Assembly: GCA_015060765.1 (NCBI GenBank)
Contig: SUXW01000014.1
Location: forward strand, 1-64,000
From: Bacteroides sp.
Lineage (GTDB): Bacteria > Bacteroidota > Bacteroidia > Bacteroidales > Bacteroidaceae
Length of the DNA: 64,000 nt
Direction of reading: 5' to 3'
Shown piece after piece: positions 42,506 to 51,436 of the stretch. A model generated the notes under the pieces. The model worked only from the letters and a program-made list of their open reading frames with translations. It had not been told where the DNA came from and did no database searches. Positions within the stretch are counted from its first letter, which is position 1, and each line of letters begins with the position of its first letter. A program made the position numbers and the translations under genes.

Positions 42506-44704
42506 ATGAAGCGATATTGGGCGATGCTGTGGGTATTTCTGTTGTTCCCTTTCTGTATTCATGCAGAGGGAAACAAGGACAAGTATGTGTATCGTCCTAC
42601 GCTTTCGGATACCGTTCTGCAAAGTATTTTTCAGTTTTCTTCCTTCTATTCTCAGGTGGTCGATGAATATAAGGCCGATTTATACATGAAAGGAAGGCTG
42701 AAAGTGCATAAAAGCAATAAGCTGGTCCGTTACATACCGTCCATGTTCCGGTTGGAGGATGGAGTGAACGATTATGTCATTGAATCGGTCAGCGAAATGC
42801 ATTATACGGCACCGGATATCTATAACCGGAAGGTCAAGGCGGTGTCTTCCACTCTCCGTAGGAACCGCGGCCAACTGACGGACCTGACGGATTTTCTGAA
42901 CATGAATGTTTATTCTTCATCCATCATGGGTGACAAATTGCTTTCTCCGTTGAATAAGGGGGCCAGCAAGTACTATACTTATCAGCTCGACTCGGTGGCA
43001 GGACCTTCTGATAGTCTATGCTATCGGATTCGGATTGTTCCCAAATACGAAGGGACTCAGTTGGTGAGCGGTTATGTGTGGGTAAGCGACCAGATCTGGA
43101 GTATCCGTGAAATCTACATGGAGGGCAAGTTTGATATGATAGAATTCAAGATGCGCTCGGTGATGGGAGAGGAAGGGGATGAAGAATTCCTGCCGGTACA
43201 GTCGGATTTGAATTTGGTGTTCAAGTTTATGGGCAATCATTTGGAAATGAATTCGATTGCCCGGATGAAATATAAGAAAGTTTTATTCTATACGGGAAAA
43301 GAACGTAGAAGGTCGCAGAAGAAACATCATCATGATTTGACGGAATTTTATGAACTGACCTGTGATACCTCCCAATTGATTACGGACAAGGAACTGTTTG
43401 CATCGATGAGGCCAATTCCTCTGTCTGCAGAGGAAGATTCTTTGTACGGCGGTTATAAACAACGCGAACAAGCGGCAAAGATACGGAAGGAAGAATCGCA
43501 GAAGAAGGAAAAGTCGGCCGTATTCTGGGGGCAATTGGGCGATATGCTGGTCAGTAATTACAATGTGAACTTGGCTGGTTTGGGTAGTGTGCGTTGTTCG
43601 CCCCTGATCAATCCTGTGATGTTGAGTTATAGCCACAGTCGGGGAGTGTCCTACAAGCAACGGTTTAAATATAATAAATTGTTCCCGAATGACAGGCTGC
43701 TTAAAATCACTCCTCAAATCGGTTATAACTTTACAAGGAAGGAACTGTATGTCAAGGCCGATTTGGAATATCAGTACTGGCCGCAGAAATTAGGGGCTTT
43801 TGCAGTTAGTGTAGGTAACGGTAACCGGATATATAGCAGCATTGTTTTGGACAAGCTGAAGGAACAACCGGACAGTACCTTCCGTTTCAATGATTTGGAA
43901 TTGGATTATTTCAAGGATGTGTACTTGAATGTTTTTCATACCTTGGAACCGGTCAATTGCCTGTTCATCAAGGCGGGGGTTTCCATGCATTGGAGGTATT
44001 TGGGAATAGACTTGAGTCCCAAGGTTGACGGGACCTTGTCGTATGAAAATGTTCTGAAGGCCAAAGGTATCAGTTCGGAATACAATAGCTTTGCTCCCCG
44101 TATCCGCATAGAATGGACACCGGGAATGTATTATTACATGAATGGCAAACGTAAGATGAATGTAGGTTCCAATATGCCGACTTTTATATTCGATTATGAA
44201 AGAGGTCTGAAGGGTGTCTTCGGAAGTACAGACGAACATGAACGTTTCGAGTTTGATATACAGCAAAAGATAGAGTTGAGCCGTATTCGTACATTGGCTT
44301 ATCGGGTAGGGGGAGGGATGTTTACCCGGATGGATAATGTCTATTTTGTGGATTTCGTGAATTTCTCGCGCAGTAATCTTCCGGAAGGATGGAACGATGA
44401 AATAGGGGGAACCTTTCAGCTGCTCGACCGGAGATGGTACAACTCATCCCGACAATATTGGAGGGCAAATGTATCCTATGAATCGCCTTTCATCTTGTTG
44501 CGTCCGCTGAACCGTTGGTTGGGGATGATCCAACAAGAGCGGCTTTATGGAGGGGTGTTGGTAATGCCTCATTTAAATCCTTATGTAGAATTGGGGTATG
44601 GCATCGGGACTCATGTTTTTGACGTTGGGGCTTTTGTCAGTTTCGTTAAGGGGAAATACGATACGGTTGGTTTCAAGTTTACATTTGAACTTTTTAATGA
44701 CTAA
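42506..44704 (+). CDS. DUF5686 family outer-membrane protein
   Basis: A 732-residue protein from ATG 42506 (MKRYWAMLWVFLLFPFCIHA signal peptide, GGAAT-like ribosome site). N-terminal soluble domain: FSSFYSQVVDEYKADLYMKG and GYVWVSDQIWSIREIYMEGK, the usual DUF5686 landmarks. The last 350 residues form a large barrel with a surface-like pattern of aromatic strands, ending VGFKFTFELFND. Related proteins in Bacteroidetes may carry an N-terminal carboxypeptidase-D-like plug; none is evident here. Function unknown. The ORF is open to 42434, but that is upstream of the likely transcript start. Confidence 0.82.
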   Translation: MKRYWAMLWVFLLFPFCIHAEGNKDKYVYRPTLSDTVLQSIFQFSSFYSQVVDEYKADLYMKGRLKVHKSNKLVRYIPSMFRLEDGVNDYVIESVSEMHYTAPDIYNRKVKAVSSTLRRNRGQLTDLTDFLNMNVYSSSIMGDKLLSPLNKGASKYYTYQLDSVAGPSDSLCYRIRIVPKYEGTQLVSGYVWVSDQIWSIREIYMEGKFDMIEFKMRSVMGEEGDEEFLPVQSDLNLVFKFMGNHLEMNSIARMKYKKVLFYTGKERRRSQKKHHHDLTEFYELTCDTSQLITDKELFASMRPIPLSAEEDSLYGGYKQREQAAKIRKEESQKKEKSAVFWGQLGDMLVSNYNVNLAGLGSVRCSPLINPVMLSYSHSRGVSYKQRFKYNKLFPNDRLLKITPQIGYNFTRKELYVKADLEYQYWPQKLGAFAVSVGNGNRIYSSIVLDKLKEQPDSTFRFNDLELDYFKDVYLNVFHTLEPVNCLFIKAGVSMHWRYLGIDLSPKVDGTLSYENVLKAKGISSEYNSFAPRIRIEWTPGMYYYMNGKRKMNVGSNMPTFIFDYERGLKGVFGSTDEHERFEFDIQQKIELSRIRTLAYRVGGGMFTRMDNVYFVDFVNFSRSNLPEGWNDEIGGTFQLLDRRWYNSSRQYWRANVSYESPFILLRPLNRWLGMIQQERLYGGVLVMPHLNPYVELGYGIGTHVFDVGAFVSFVKGKYDTVGFKFTFELFND

Positions 44705-44748
44705 CCGGCTTTTTTTTATCATATTTGGAAAATATTTATAGAATAAAT

Positions 44749-44778
44749 TTTGCTTTCCATTTAATTTCGTTAATTTTG
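44749..44778 (+). promoter_or_regulatory. Promoter of the glycogen operon
   Basis: TTTG (44749-44752), 18-bp spacer, TAATTTTG (44771-44778). Start near 44784; about 53 nt of leader to the ATG at 44837. Confidence 0.6.
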
Positions 44779-44836
44779 AGGGGTCGCATAATGGTATGTG
44801 ACGTTAATCGAGTTTTATAACCTTAAAATAAGAGCT

Positions 44837-46777
44837 ATGAGCTATTTACGATTTGACAAGACTCTGTTGACGAATCTGGAAGAATCGCTTCCGAAGGAAG
44901 TGCTTCGTACCAATCGTTCCGGAGCTTACCACTGTACTACAATCGTTGATTGCAATACGCGCAAATACCATGGTCTGCTTGTCATCCCCATTCCGGAATT
45001 GGATGATGAAAACCACGTAATGCTGTCGTCTTTGGATGAAACGGTTATCCAGCATGGTGCTGAATTTAATTTGGGCCTTCATAAATATCAGGGCAATAAC
45101 TATAGCCCCAAAGGCCATAAGTATGTAAGAGAATTCGAGTGTGAAAAGGTGCCTACTACCATTTATCGTGTGGGAGGGGTGATACTGAAGAAAGAAAAGG
45201 TATTCGTGCATCACGAAAACCGAATTCTGATTCGTTATACTTTGGTAGATGCCCATTCGGCTACCACGTTGCGTTTGCGTCCGTTCCTTGCATTCCGTAG
45301 TGTCCGTCAGTATACGCACGAAAATGCACAGGCGAGTCGGGATTATCAGTTGGTCGACAATGGTATCAAGACTTGCATGTATCCGGGTTATCCTGAACTT
45401 TTCATGCAGTTGAACAAAAAGAACGAATTCCATTTCCATCCCGATTGGTATCGCGGTATCGAGTATCCAAAGGAACAGGAAAGAGGTTACGATTTCAATG
45501 AGGACCTTTACGTTCCCGGATATTTTGAAGTGAGCATCAAGAAGGGTGAAACCATTGTGTTCTCGGCCGGTATATCCGAAGTCAGCACCCGTACGTTGAA
45601 GAATACCTTCGAAGTGGAAAAGGAAAAGCGTATTCCTCGTGATAACTTCCAACATTGTCTGATCAATGCCGCTCATCAGTTCTTGAATGTTCAGGGCGGA
45701 GAATCTTATATTCTGGCTGGTTATCCTTGGTTCAAGTGCCGTGCACGCGATTTGTTTATCTCACTTCCAGGATTGACATTGGCTGTGGATGAAGTGGAAA
45801 AGTTTGAAACGGTGATGGAAACGGCTCAAAAGGCTGTCATGCGATTCATCAAGGACGAACCGGATGATTTGAAGATATACGAAATGGAACATCCGGATGT
45901 GTTGTTGTGGGCTGTATGGTGTATCCAGCAATATGCAAAGATGGTTTCCCGCGAAAAATGCCGTGAAAAATATGGACAGTTGCTGGAAGATATCATGGAA
46001 TATTTGCGCCGTGAAAATCATCCAAACTTGTTTGTACATTCCAATGGCTTGATTTATTCCAATGGATCGGACAAGGCGGTAACCTGGATGAATTCTACAG
46101 CCAACGGTCGTCCGGTAATCAACCGTACCGGCTATATCGTTGAATTTAATGCATTATGGTATAACGCTTTGCGGTTTACTGCTGATTTGTTGGGTGAAAA
46201 AGGACAGACCGTGCTGACTGAAGATTTGACCGAATTGGCCGATAAGACTGGAAAATCGTTTGTGGATGTCTTTTTGAATGAATACGGTTATCTGTTGGAT
46301 TATGTCGACGGCAATATGATGGATTGGAGTGTACGCCCCAACATGATCTTTGCTGCTGCATTCGATTATTCTCCACTCGATGCCCGTCAGAAAAAGGGTG
46401 TAGTGGACATCTGTACAAAAGAATTGCTGACACCGAAAGGTCTCCGTTCCTTAAGTCCGAAGAGTGGCGGTTACAATCCGAATTATGTAGGTCCTCAAAA
46501 TCAGCGCGACTATGCTTACCATCAGGGTACTGCATGGCCTTGGTTGGCTGGTTTCTATTTTGAAGCCTATCTCCGTATTTACAAGATGAGTGCTTTGGGC
46601 TTTGTTGAACGTCAGCTTATCGGTTACGAAGATGAATTGACTTCCCATTGCATCGGCTCCATCCCAGAATTGTTTGATGGTAATCCTCCGTTCAAAGGAC
46701 GCGGTGCCATTTCGTTTGCCATGAACGTGGCCGAAATATTGAGAACATTGTATCTGTTAAGTAAGTATAACTATTAA
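44837..46777 (+). CDS. Glycogen debranching enzyme (GDE family)
   Basis: Hydrolyses or trims alpha-1,6 branch points of glycogen-type glucan. 646 residues from ATG 44837. The N-terminal domain (GDE_N type) opens RTNRSGAYHCTTIVDCNTRK, then YHGLLVIPIP. The C-terminal (alpha/alpha)6 barrel has SYILAGYPWFKCRARDLFIS, WMNSTANGRPVINRTGYIVE and DYAYHQGTAWPWLAGFYFEA with the usual acidic catalytic residues. The extra 13 codons to 44798 have no ribosome site. First gene of a three-gene alpha-glucan operon with a GT4 and a GH57. Confidence 0.9.
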   Translation: MSYLRFDKTLLTNLEESLPKEVLRTNRSGAYHCTTIVDCNTRKYHGLLVIPIPELDDENHVMLSSLDETVIQHGAEFNLGLHKYQGNNYSPKGHKYVREFECEKVPTTIYRVGGVILKKEKVFVHHENRILIRYTLVDAHSATTLRLRPFLAFRSVRQYTHENAQASRDYQLVDNGIKTCMYPGYPELFMQLNKKNEFHFHPDWYRGIEYPKEQERGYDFNEDLYVPGYFEVSIKKGETIVFSAGISEVSTRTLKNTFEVEKEKRIPRDNFQHCLINAAHQFLNVQGGESYILAGYPWFKCRARDLFISLPGLTLAVDEVEKFETVMETAQKAVMRFIKDEPDDLKIYEMEHPDVLLWAVWCIQQYAKMVSREKCREKYGQLLEDIMEYLRRENHPNLFVHSNGLIYSNGSDKAVTWMNSTANGRPVINRTGYIVEFNALWYNALRFTADLLGEKGQTVLTEDLTELADKTGKSFVDVFLNEYGYLLDYVDGNMMDWSVRPNMIFAAAFDYSPLDARQKKGVVDICTKELLTPKGLRSLSPKSGGYNPNYVGPQNQRDYAYHQGTAWPWLAGFYFEAYLRIYKMSALGFVERQLIGYEDELTSHCIGSIPELFDGNPPFKGRGAISFAMNVAEILRTLYLLSKYNY

Positions 46778-46792
46778 TAAGGAGGAACCTGT

Positions 46793-48058
46793 ATGAAAGT
46801 ATTAATGTTTGGATGGGAATTTCCTCCCAAAATCTTAGGTGGTCTTGCAGTAGCATCTTATGGTATTACCAAAGGTTTGAGTCTGCAGGGTGATGTGGAA
46901 ACTACTTTCTGCTTGCCGAAACCTACCGGTGAAGAAGAAAAGTTCCTGAACATTTTAGGCATGAACCAAGTGCCTATCGTATGGCGCGATGTAGATTATG
47001 ATTACCTCAAGTCGCGCTTACCCAACTATACAAGTCCGGAGCAGTATTATGCGCTGCGCGACCATATCTATGCCGATTTCTCGTACATGCATGTCAACGA
47101 TTTGGGTTGTATGGAGTTTGCCGGTGGTTATCCGAAGAACTTGCACGAAGAAATCAATAACTATTCCATTATAGCCGGTGTAGTGGCACGCCAACAGGAA
47201 TTCGACATTATTCATGCACACGACTGGTTGACTTATCCAGCGGGTGTACATGCCAAGATGGTGAGTGGAAAACCGTTGTGTATCCACGTACATGCAACCG
47301 ACTTTGACCGTTCCCGTGGTCAGGTGAATCCTACCGTTTATTCCATTGAAAAGAATGGTATGGACCATGCGGACTGCATCATGTGTGTATCCGAACTGAC
47401 TCGTCAGACGGTTATCAATCAGTATCATCAGGACCCGCGCAAGTGTGTGGCCATGCATAATGCGGTATATCCGTTGTCGCAAGAATTGCAGGATATTCCT
47501 CGCGTGGAACATCCGAAGGAAAAGATCGTGACTTTCTTGGGACGTATCACCATGCAGAAGGGACCGGAATATTTCGTTGAAGCTGCCGCTTTGGTTTTGA
47601 AACGTACTCGTAACATCCGCTTTGTGATGGCTGGTTCGGGTGACAAACTGGAAGAAATGATTCATTTGGCTGCGGCTCGTGGCATTGCCGACCGTTTCCA
47701 CTTCCCTGGATTCCAACGAGGCAAGCAAGTGTACGAAGCCTATAAGAACAGTGATGTGTTCGTGATGCCTTCGGTTTCCGAACCATTCGGTATCGCACCG
47801 CTCGAAGCTATGCAATGCGGTACACCTTCCATCATCTCCAAGCAGTCGGGTTGTGGTGAAATCCTTACCAATGTCATCAAGGTGGACTATTGGGATATCA
47901 ATGCCATGGCCGACGCCATTTATTCTATCTGTACCAATCCTTCGCTCTTCAAATACTTGCAGGAAGAAGGCATTAAGGAAGTGGATGGAATCACTTGGGA
48001 AAAGGTGGGCTTGAAACACCGTGCCATTTACGATGAATTAATTAGAAACAACCGGTAA
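46793..48058 (+). CDS. GT4 family glycosyltransferase (glycogen synthase-like)
   Basis: A 421-residue cytoplasmic retaining glycosyltransferase with two Rossmann domains. GWEFPPKILGGLAVASYGIT supplies the N-terminal glycine-rich loop; IIHAHDWLTYPAG is the acceptor-side motif. FLGRITMQKGPEYFVEAA begins the donor domain, and EPFGIAPLEAMQCGTPSI carries the E-x7-E nucleotide-sugar motif. In this neighbourhood it probably elongates an alpha-glucan from UDP- or ADP-glucose. The start has an AAGGAGG Shine-Dalgarno, which is uncommon in this phylum. It lies 15 bp after the debranching enzyme. Confidence 0.88.
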   Translation: MKVLMFGWEFPPKILGGLAVASYGITKGLSLQGDVETTFCLPKPTGEEEKFLNILGMNQVPIVWRDVDYDYLKSRLPNYTSPEQYYALRDHIYADFSYMHVNDLGCMEFAGGYPKNLHEEINNYSIIAGVVARQQEFDIIHAHDWLTYPAGVHAKMVSGKPLCIHVHATDFDRSRGQVNPTVYSIEKNGMDHADCIMCVSELTRQTVINQYHQDPRKCVAMHNAVYPLSQELQDIPRVEHPKEKIVTFLGRITMQKGPEYFVEAAALVLKRTRNIRFVMAGSGDKLEEMIHLAAARGIADRFHFPGFQRGKQVYEAYKNSDVFVMPSVSEPFGIAPLEAMQCGTPSIISKQSGCGEILTNVIKVDYWDINAMADAIYSICTNPSLFKYLQEEGIKEVDGITWEKVGLKHRAIYDELIRNNR

Positions 48059-48077
48059 ACAATAAAATTAAATAGAT

Positions 48078-49493
48078 ATGAAAACAATTTGTTTATATTT
48101 CGAGATACATCAAATCATCCATTTGAAACGCTATCGTTGCTTTGACATCGGTCGCGACCATTATTACTACGATGATTATGAAAACGAACGCAGTATCACT
48201 GATATTGCCGAACGTTCCTATATTCCTTCTTTGAACACACTTATTGATATGGCCAAGAGTAACAACGGTGCTTTCAAAGTGGCTGTATCCTTGTCGGGCG
48301 TAGGTTTGGAACAATTGGAAATTTATGCTCCGCAAGTCATCGAACTGCTTCATCAGTTGAATGATACCGGTTGCTGTGAATTCCTTTGCGAACCTTATTC
48401 ACATGGTTTGTCGGCTTTGGCCAACGAAGAATGTTTCCGCGAAGATGTAGAACGTATGCGCGTAAAAATCAAACAGATGTTTGGTAAGACTCCGAAAGTG
48501 TTCCGTAACTCCAGTTTGATCTATTCGAACGAAATCGGTGCCATGGTAGCCGATATGGGCTTCAAGGGTATGCTTACCGAAGGTGCCAAGCATGTGTTGG
48601 GATGGAAGAGTCCTCACTATTTGTATCATTGTGCCTACAACCAGAATTTGAAGCTTCTGCTTCGTGACTTCAAGTTGTCGGATGATATCAGCTTGCGTTT
48701 CTCTAATTCTGAATGGCCGGAATATCCGCTGTTTGCCGACAAGTACATCGGTTGGATTGCCGACCTTCCGGAAGAAGAACAAGTCATCAACATTTTCATG
48801 GAATTGTCTGCTTTGGGTATTTCACAACCGTTGTCATCCAACATCCTTGAATTCCTGAAGGCTTTGCCGGCTTGCGCCAAGGAAAAGGGAATCACATTCT
48901 CTACACCGAGCGAAGTGATCAGCAAGTTGAAATCGGTGGATCAGGTGGATGTACCTTATCCGATGTCATGGGTGGATGAAGAAAGAGACATCAGCTGCTG
49001 GTTGGGTAACGTGATGCAACGCGAAGCATTCGACAAACTGTATAGCGTAGCCGAACGTGTACATCTGTGTACCGACCGTCGTATCAAGCAAGACTGGAGC
49101 TATATGCAGGCAAGCAACAACTTCCGTTTCATGACTACCAAGGAAACAGGTATCTGGTTGAATCGTGGTATCTATGACGGACCGTTCGATGCCTTTACCA
49201 ACTACATGAATATTCTGGGTGACTTCATCAGTCGTGTGAATTCGTTGTATCCGGTGGATATGGATAATGAAGAATTGAACTCGTTGTTGACTACCATTAA
49301 GAACCAAGGTGAGGAAATTGTGGTATTGAATAAGGAAGTGGAAAAACTTCAGGGCAAGCTGGCCAAGTTGCAGCCTAAGGAAGAAAAGAAGGCTCCGGCA
49401 AAGAAAGCTGCTGCTCCTAAAAAGGAAACTGCTGAAAAGAAGCCTGCAGCCAAGAAACCTGCTGCTAAGAAAACAACCAAGAAAGCAGAATAA
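48078..49493 (+). CDS. GH57 family glycoside hydrolase with H1-like tail
   Basis: A 471-residue retaining alpha-glucanase. N-terminal YFEIHQIIHLKRYR has the family's first histidine motif. GCCEFLCEPYSHGLSALANE carries the likely nucleophile Glu105. VFRNSSLIYSNEIGAMVADM and the FRFMTTK segment follow. Then come a coiled-coil stretch (about 390-425) and a low-complexity Lys/Ala/Pro tail, made of repeats such as KKAPAKKAAAPKK, AEKKPAAKKPAAKK and TTKKAE, like histone H1. GH57 members act as alpha-amylase, amylopullulanase, 4-alpha-glucanotransferase or branching enzyme; the reaction here is undetermined, but the operon points to glycogen remodelling. Confidence 0.88.
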   Translation: MKTICLYFEIHQIIHLKRYRCFDIGRDHYYYDDYENERSITDIAERSYIPSLNTLIDMAKSNNGAFKVAVSLSGVGLEQLEIYAPQVIELLHQLNDTGCCEFLCEPYSHGLSALANEECFREDVERMRVKIKQMFGKTPKVFRNSSLIYSNEIGAMVADMGFKGMLTEGAKHVLGWKSPHYLYHCAYNQNLKLLLRDFKLSDDISLRFSNSEWPEYPLFADKYIGWIADLPEEEQVINIFMELSALGISQPLSSNILEFLKALPACAKEKGITFSTPSEVISKLKSVDQVDVPYPMSWVDEERDISCWLGNVMQREAFDKLYSVAERVHLCTDRRIKQDWSYMQASNNFRFMTTKETGIWLNRGIYDGPFDAFTNYMNILGDFISRVNSLYPVDMDNEELNSLLTTIKNQGEEIVVLNKEVEKLQGKLAKLQPKEEKKAPAKKAAAPKKETAEKKPAAKKPAAKKTTKKAE

Positions 49494-49512
49494 GTTTTAA
49501 AGCTATAATAAG

Positions 49513-49566
49513 TGTCATTCTGGGCAGAACGAAGAGTCTTGATTCTTCATTCCGTTCAGAATGATA
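49513..49566. repeat. Interrupted inverted repeat (REP-like)
   Basis: TGTCATTCTG (49513-49522) pairs with CAGAATGATA near 49557-49566, with an inner GAAGA/TCTTC hairpin. The TCATTCTG...CAGAATGA form resembles dispersed intergenic repeats of Bacteroides genomes. It lies right after the GH57 stop and may act as a transcript end. Confidence 0.5.
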
Positions 49567-49605
49567 CGTTTATAGAGATTTGAAGTCGATAAATGACAAC
49601 TAAAG

Positions 49606-50160
49606 ATGAATCAAGAATATTTAAGAAGATTTGAAAATCGTTTGCGGTACCAATTGCTTCGCATATGTACTTCAGAAAAATTGTTGGAAGGAACATTGCT
49701 TTCTACAGAGGATATTGATTTGTATTGGAACAAATTGGCTCCGGAATACATGGCGGATGCCGTTCCTCAGATTCCGGATTATCCTACAGTATCGGTAGCT
49801 TGGGCTGCTTACCTCGGTTTGGCGATTGCTTATGGATGGGATAAGGATTGGGAGGCGTGTTCCAAAACTCCTTATGCATCGTATTATGGAGAGCAGGGAT
49901 TCGATGATATGGATGAGCATATCATTCAGAAAATATTAGGTTTGCCGATTGACGGACACGAATCTCGTACATTGGAAAATGTTATTCGCCGATGCGGTGA
50001 AGAGGCGGTATCGCTTATTCGTCACGAACAGGTGGAGCCACAGAGTCCGTTGGCTTTTTATGTATATGCCTGTGCCTGTAAGATGATGTTCCGTATAGGG
50101 GCAGCGATAGAACTGAAACGGTTGGGCTACAAATTCGAAAAAGTGGATATGGCTCATTGA
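49606..50160 (+). CDS. Conserved hypothetical protein (184 aa)
   Basis: Not recognised. The protein starts MNQEYLRRFENRLRYQLLRI, is mostly helical, is rich in Tyr and Trp (WAAYLGLAIAYGWDKDWEAC), and has Cys-Ala-Cys-Lys (YVYACACKMMFR) near the C-terminus. There is no signal peptide and no clear membrane segment. It is preceded by the inverted repeat at 49513-49566. Its stop overlaps by 7 bp the end of the convergent methyltransferase. Codon use is normal for the window, so it is probably a real gene restricted to Bacteroidales. Confidence 0.7.
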   Translation: MNQEYLRRFENRLRYQLLRICTSEKLLEGTLLSTEDIDLYWNKLAPEYMADAVPQIPDYPTVSVAWAAYLGLAIAYGWDKDWEACSKTPYASYYGEQGFDDMDEHIIQKILGLPIDGHESRTLENVIRRCGEEAVSLIRHEQVEPQSPLAFYVYACACKMMFRIGAAIELKRLGYKFEKVDMAH

Positions 50161-50960
50161 TGCCTTTTGCGTAATTCCCAGAAAGCGACAGCAGAAGCAG
50201 CTGCAACGTTCAGCGAATCCACTTCGTGCGACATGGGAATACGCACCACATAATCGGCTTCGCAAATCGTTTTCGGAGATAATCCGTCTCCTTCGGTTCC
50301 CATGATGAGGGCGAGTCTTTCTTCTTTTTTCAATGCAGGATGGTCCAAAGGAATGGAATGGTTTGATAAGGCCATTGCTGCAGTTTGGAATCCCCATTGG
50401 TGAATGGAGGGGATAGGTTCTTCCAACCAGGTCCAAGGGACTAAGAATACTGATCCCATGGATACACGGACTGCCCGTCGGTTAAGTGGATCGCACGAAG
50501 AAGGAGTGAGCAATACGGCATCCATTCCCAAGGCGGCTGCCGAACGGAATATGGCTCCGATGTTGGTAGTGTCCACTACACCGTCGATGATGACAATGCG
50601 TTGTGCATCTTGACACACTTCTTCTACGCTTGGAAATGGTTTTCTCTGCATGGCACAAAGTACTCCACGCGTAAGTGTATAGCCCGTGAGCGAAGTCAGC
50701 AGTTCCCGATTACCTGTATAAATAGGAATATCTCCACATTGTTCGATAATACAGGCTGCATCGCCGGTGATATGTTTCTCCTCACAGAGTAAGGCAAGGG
50801 GAGTATATCCGGCATTTAATGCAACTTGGATGACTTTGGGACTCTCGGCAATGAAGATGCCTTTGGATGGTTCCAAACGGTTGCGCAACTGGGCTTCGGT
50901 AAGGGTGGAAAATACTTCAATCCCCGGATATTCTAAAGAATCTATCTGGATAATGGGCAT
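50154..50960 (-). CDS. TrmH/SpoU family RNA 2'-O-methyltransferase
   Basis: Transfers a methyl group from S-adenosylmethionine to the ribose 2'-OH of tRNA or rRNA. The 268 residues carry the three SPOUT motifs: IVIIDGVVDTTNIGAIFRSA (motif 1, Asn and Arg in place), LALIMGTEGDGLS (motif 2, normally GxEGxGL) and RIPMSHEVDSLNVAAASAVA (motif 3). The N-terminal region resembles the substrate-binding domain of RlmB/TsnR-type enzymes. The target nucleotide cannot be told. It is followed 2 bp upstream in the operon by a YccF gene. Confidence 0.92.
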   Translation of the reverse strand: MPIIQIDSLEYPGIEVFSTLTEAQLRNRLEPSKGIFIAESPKVIQVALNAGYTPLALLCEEKHITGDAACIIEQCGDIPIYTGNRELLTSLTGYTLTRGVLCAMQRKPFPSVEEVCQDAQRIVIIDGVVDTTNIGAIFRSAAALGMDAVLLTPSSCDPLNRRAVRVSMGSVFLVPWTWLEEPIPSIHQWGFQTAAMALSNHSIPLDHPALKKEERLALIMGTEGDGLSPKTICEADYVVRIPMSHEVDSLNVAAASAVAFWELRKRHQ

Positions 50961-50962
50961 GA

Positions 50963-51346
50963 TTATTTCCTTTGTTTCTCAACAATCTGTTTTCCGAAAG
51001 GGGTCAATGCAATGGCTGCCAACTTGAAATGCTGGCGACCAAAAGGTATACCGATGATGGTTATGCAAAGGAATAGACCACATAGCAAATGGACTATGCA
51101 GGTTTCGATTCCTCCGAACAATAACCAAAGGATGTTCATGATGATATTCAGACAACCGCCTGCTTGAGGGGTGGTTCGTACTTCCTTGCCGAATGGACAG
51201 AGTGCCAATAGAGTGAGTTTCAATGTCTGCAATCCGAAAGGTATGCCGATAATGGTAATCATCAGTCCCAAACTGGCTATCAGATAACCGATTGCTGTGA
51301 GGATACCTCCAAAAAGCATCCATAAAAGATTCAATATTATATTCAT
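50963..51346 (-). CDS. YccF domain-containing membrane protein
   Basis: A 127-residue inner-membrane protein made of two tandem YccF (DUF307) units: NIILNLLWMLFGGI...TIIGIPFGLQTLKL...PFGKEV, and again NIIMNILWLLFGGI...TIIGIPFGRQHFKL...PFGKQI. Each repeat has a hydrophobic helix and a conserved Pro-Phe-Gly. Function unknown; the family is widespread and small. It precedes the rRNA methyltransferase by 2 bp and is probably transcribed with it from TACCTTTA at 51372-51379. Confidence 0.9.
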   Translation of the reverse strand: MNIILNLLWMLFGGILTAIGYLIASLGLMITIIGIPFGLQTLKLTLLALCPFGKEVRTTPQAGGCLNIIMNILWLLFGGIETCIVHLLCGLFLCITIIGIPFGRQHFKLAAIALTPFGKQIVEKQRK

Positions 51347-51371
51347 GGCATTTCTGTTTATAATTACGGCC

Positions 51372-51379
51372 TAAAGGTA
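51372..51379 (-). promoter_or_regulatory. -7 element of YccF-methyltransferase
   Basis: TACCTTTA on the minus strand, 26 bp before the YccF start and just downstream of the sugar-operon terminator; one mismatch to consensus. Confidence 0.4.
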
Positions 51380-51385
51380 AACAAA

Positions 51386-51416
51386 AAAGACGGGTTTTGC
51401 TGCAAAACCCGTCTTT
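51386..51416 (-). terminator. Terminator of the sugar operon
   Basis: AAAGACGGGTTTTGC (51386-51400) pairs with GCAAAACCCGTCTTT (51402-51416). On the minus strand it runs on into a U-rich tail; T-rich sequence also follows on the plus strand. Confidence 0.85.
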
Positions 51417-51436
51417 CTTTTTATAAGGAATTATGA

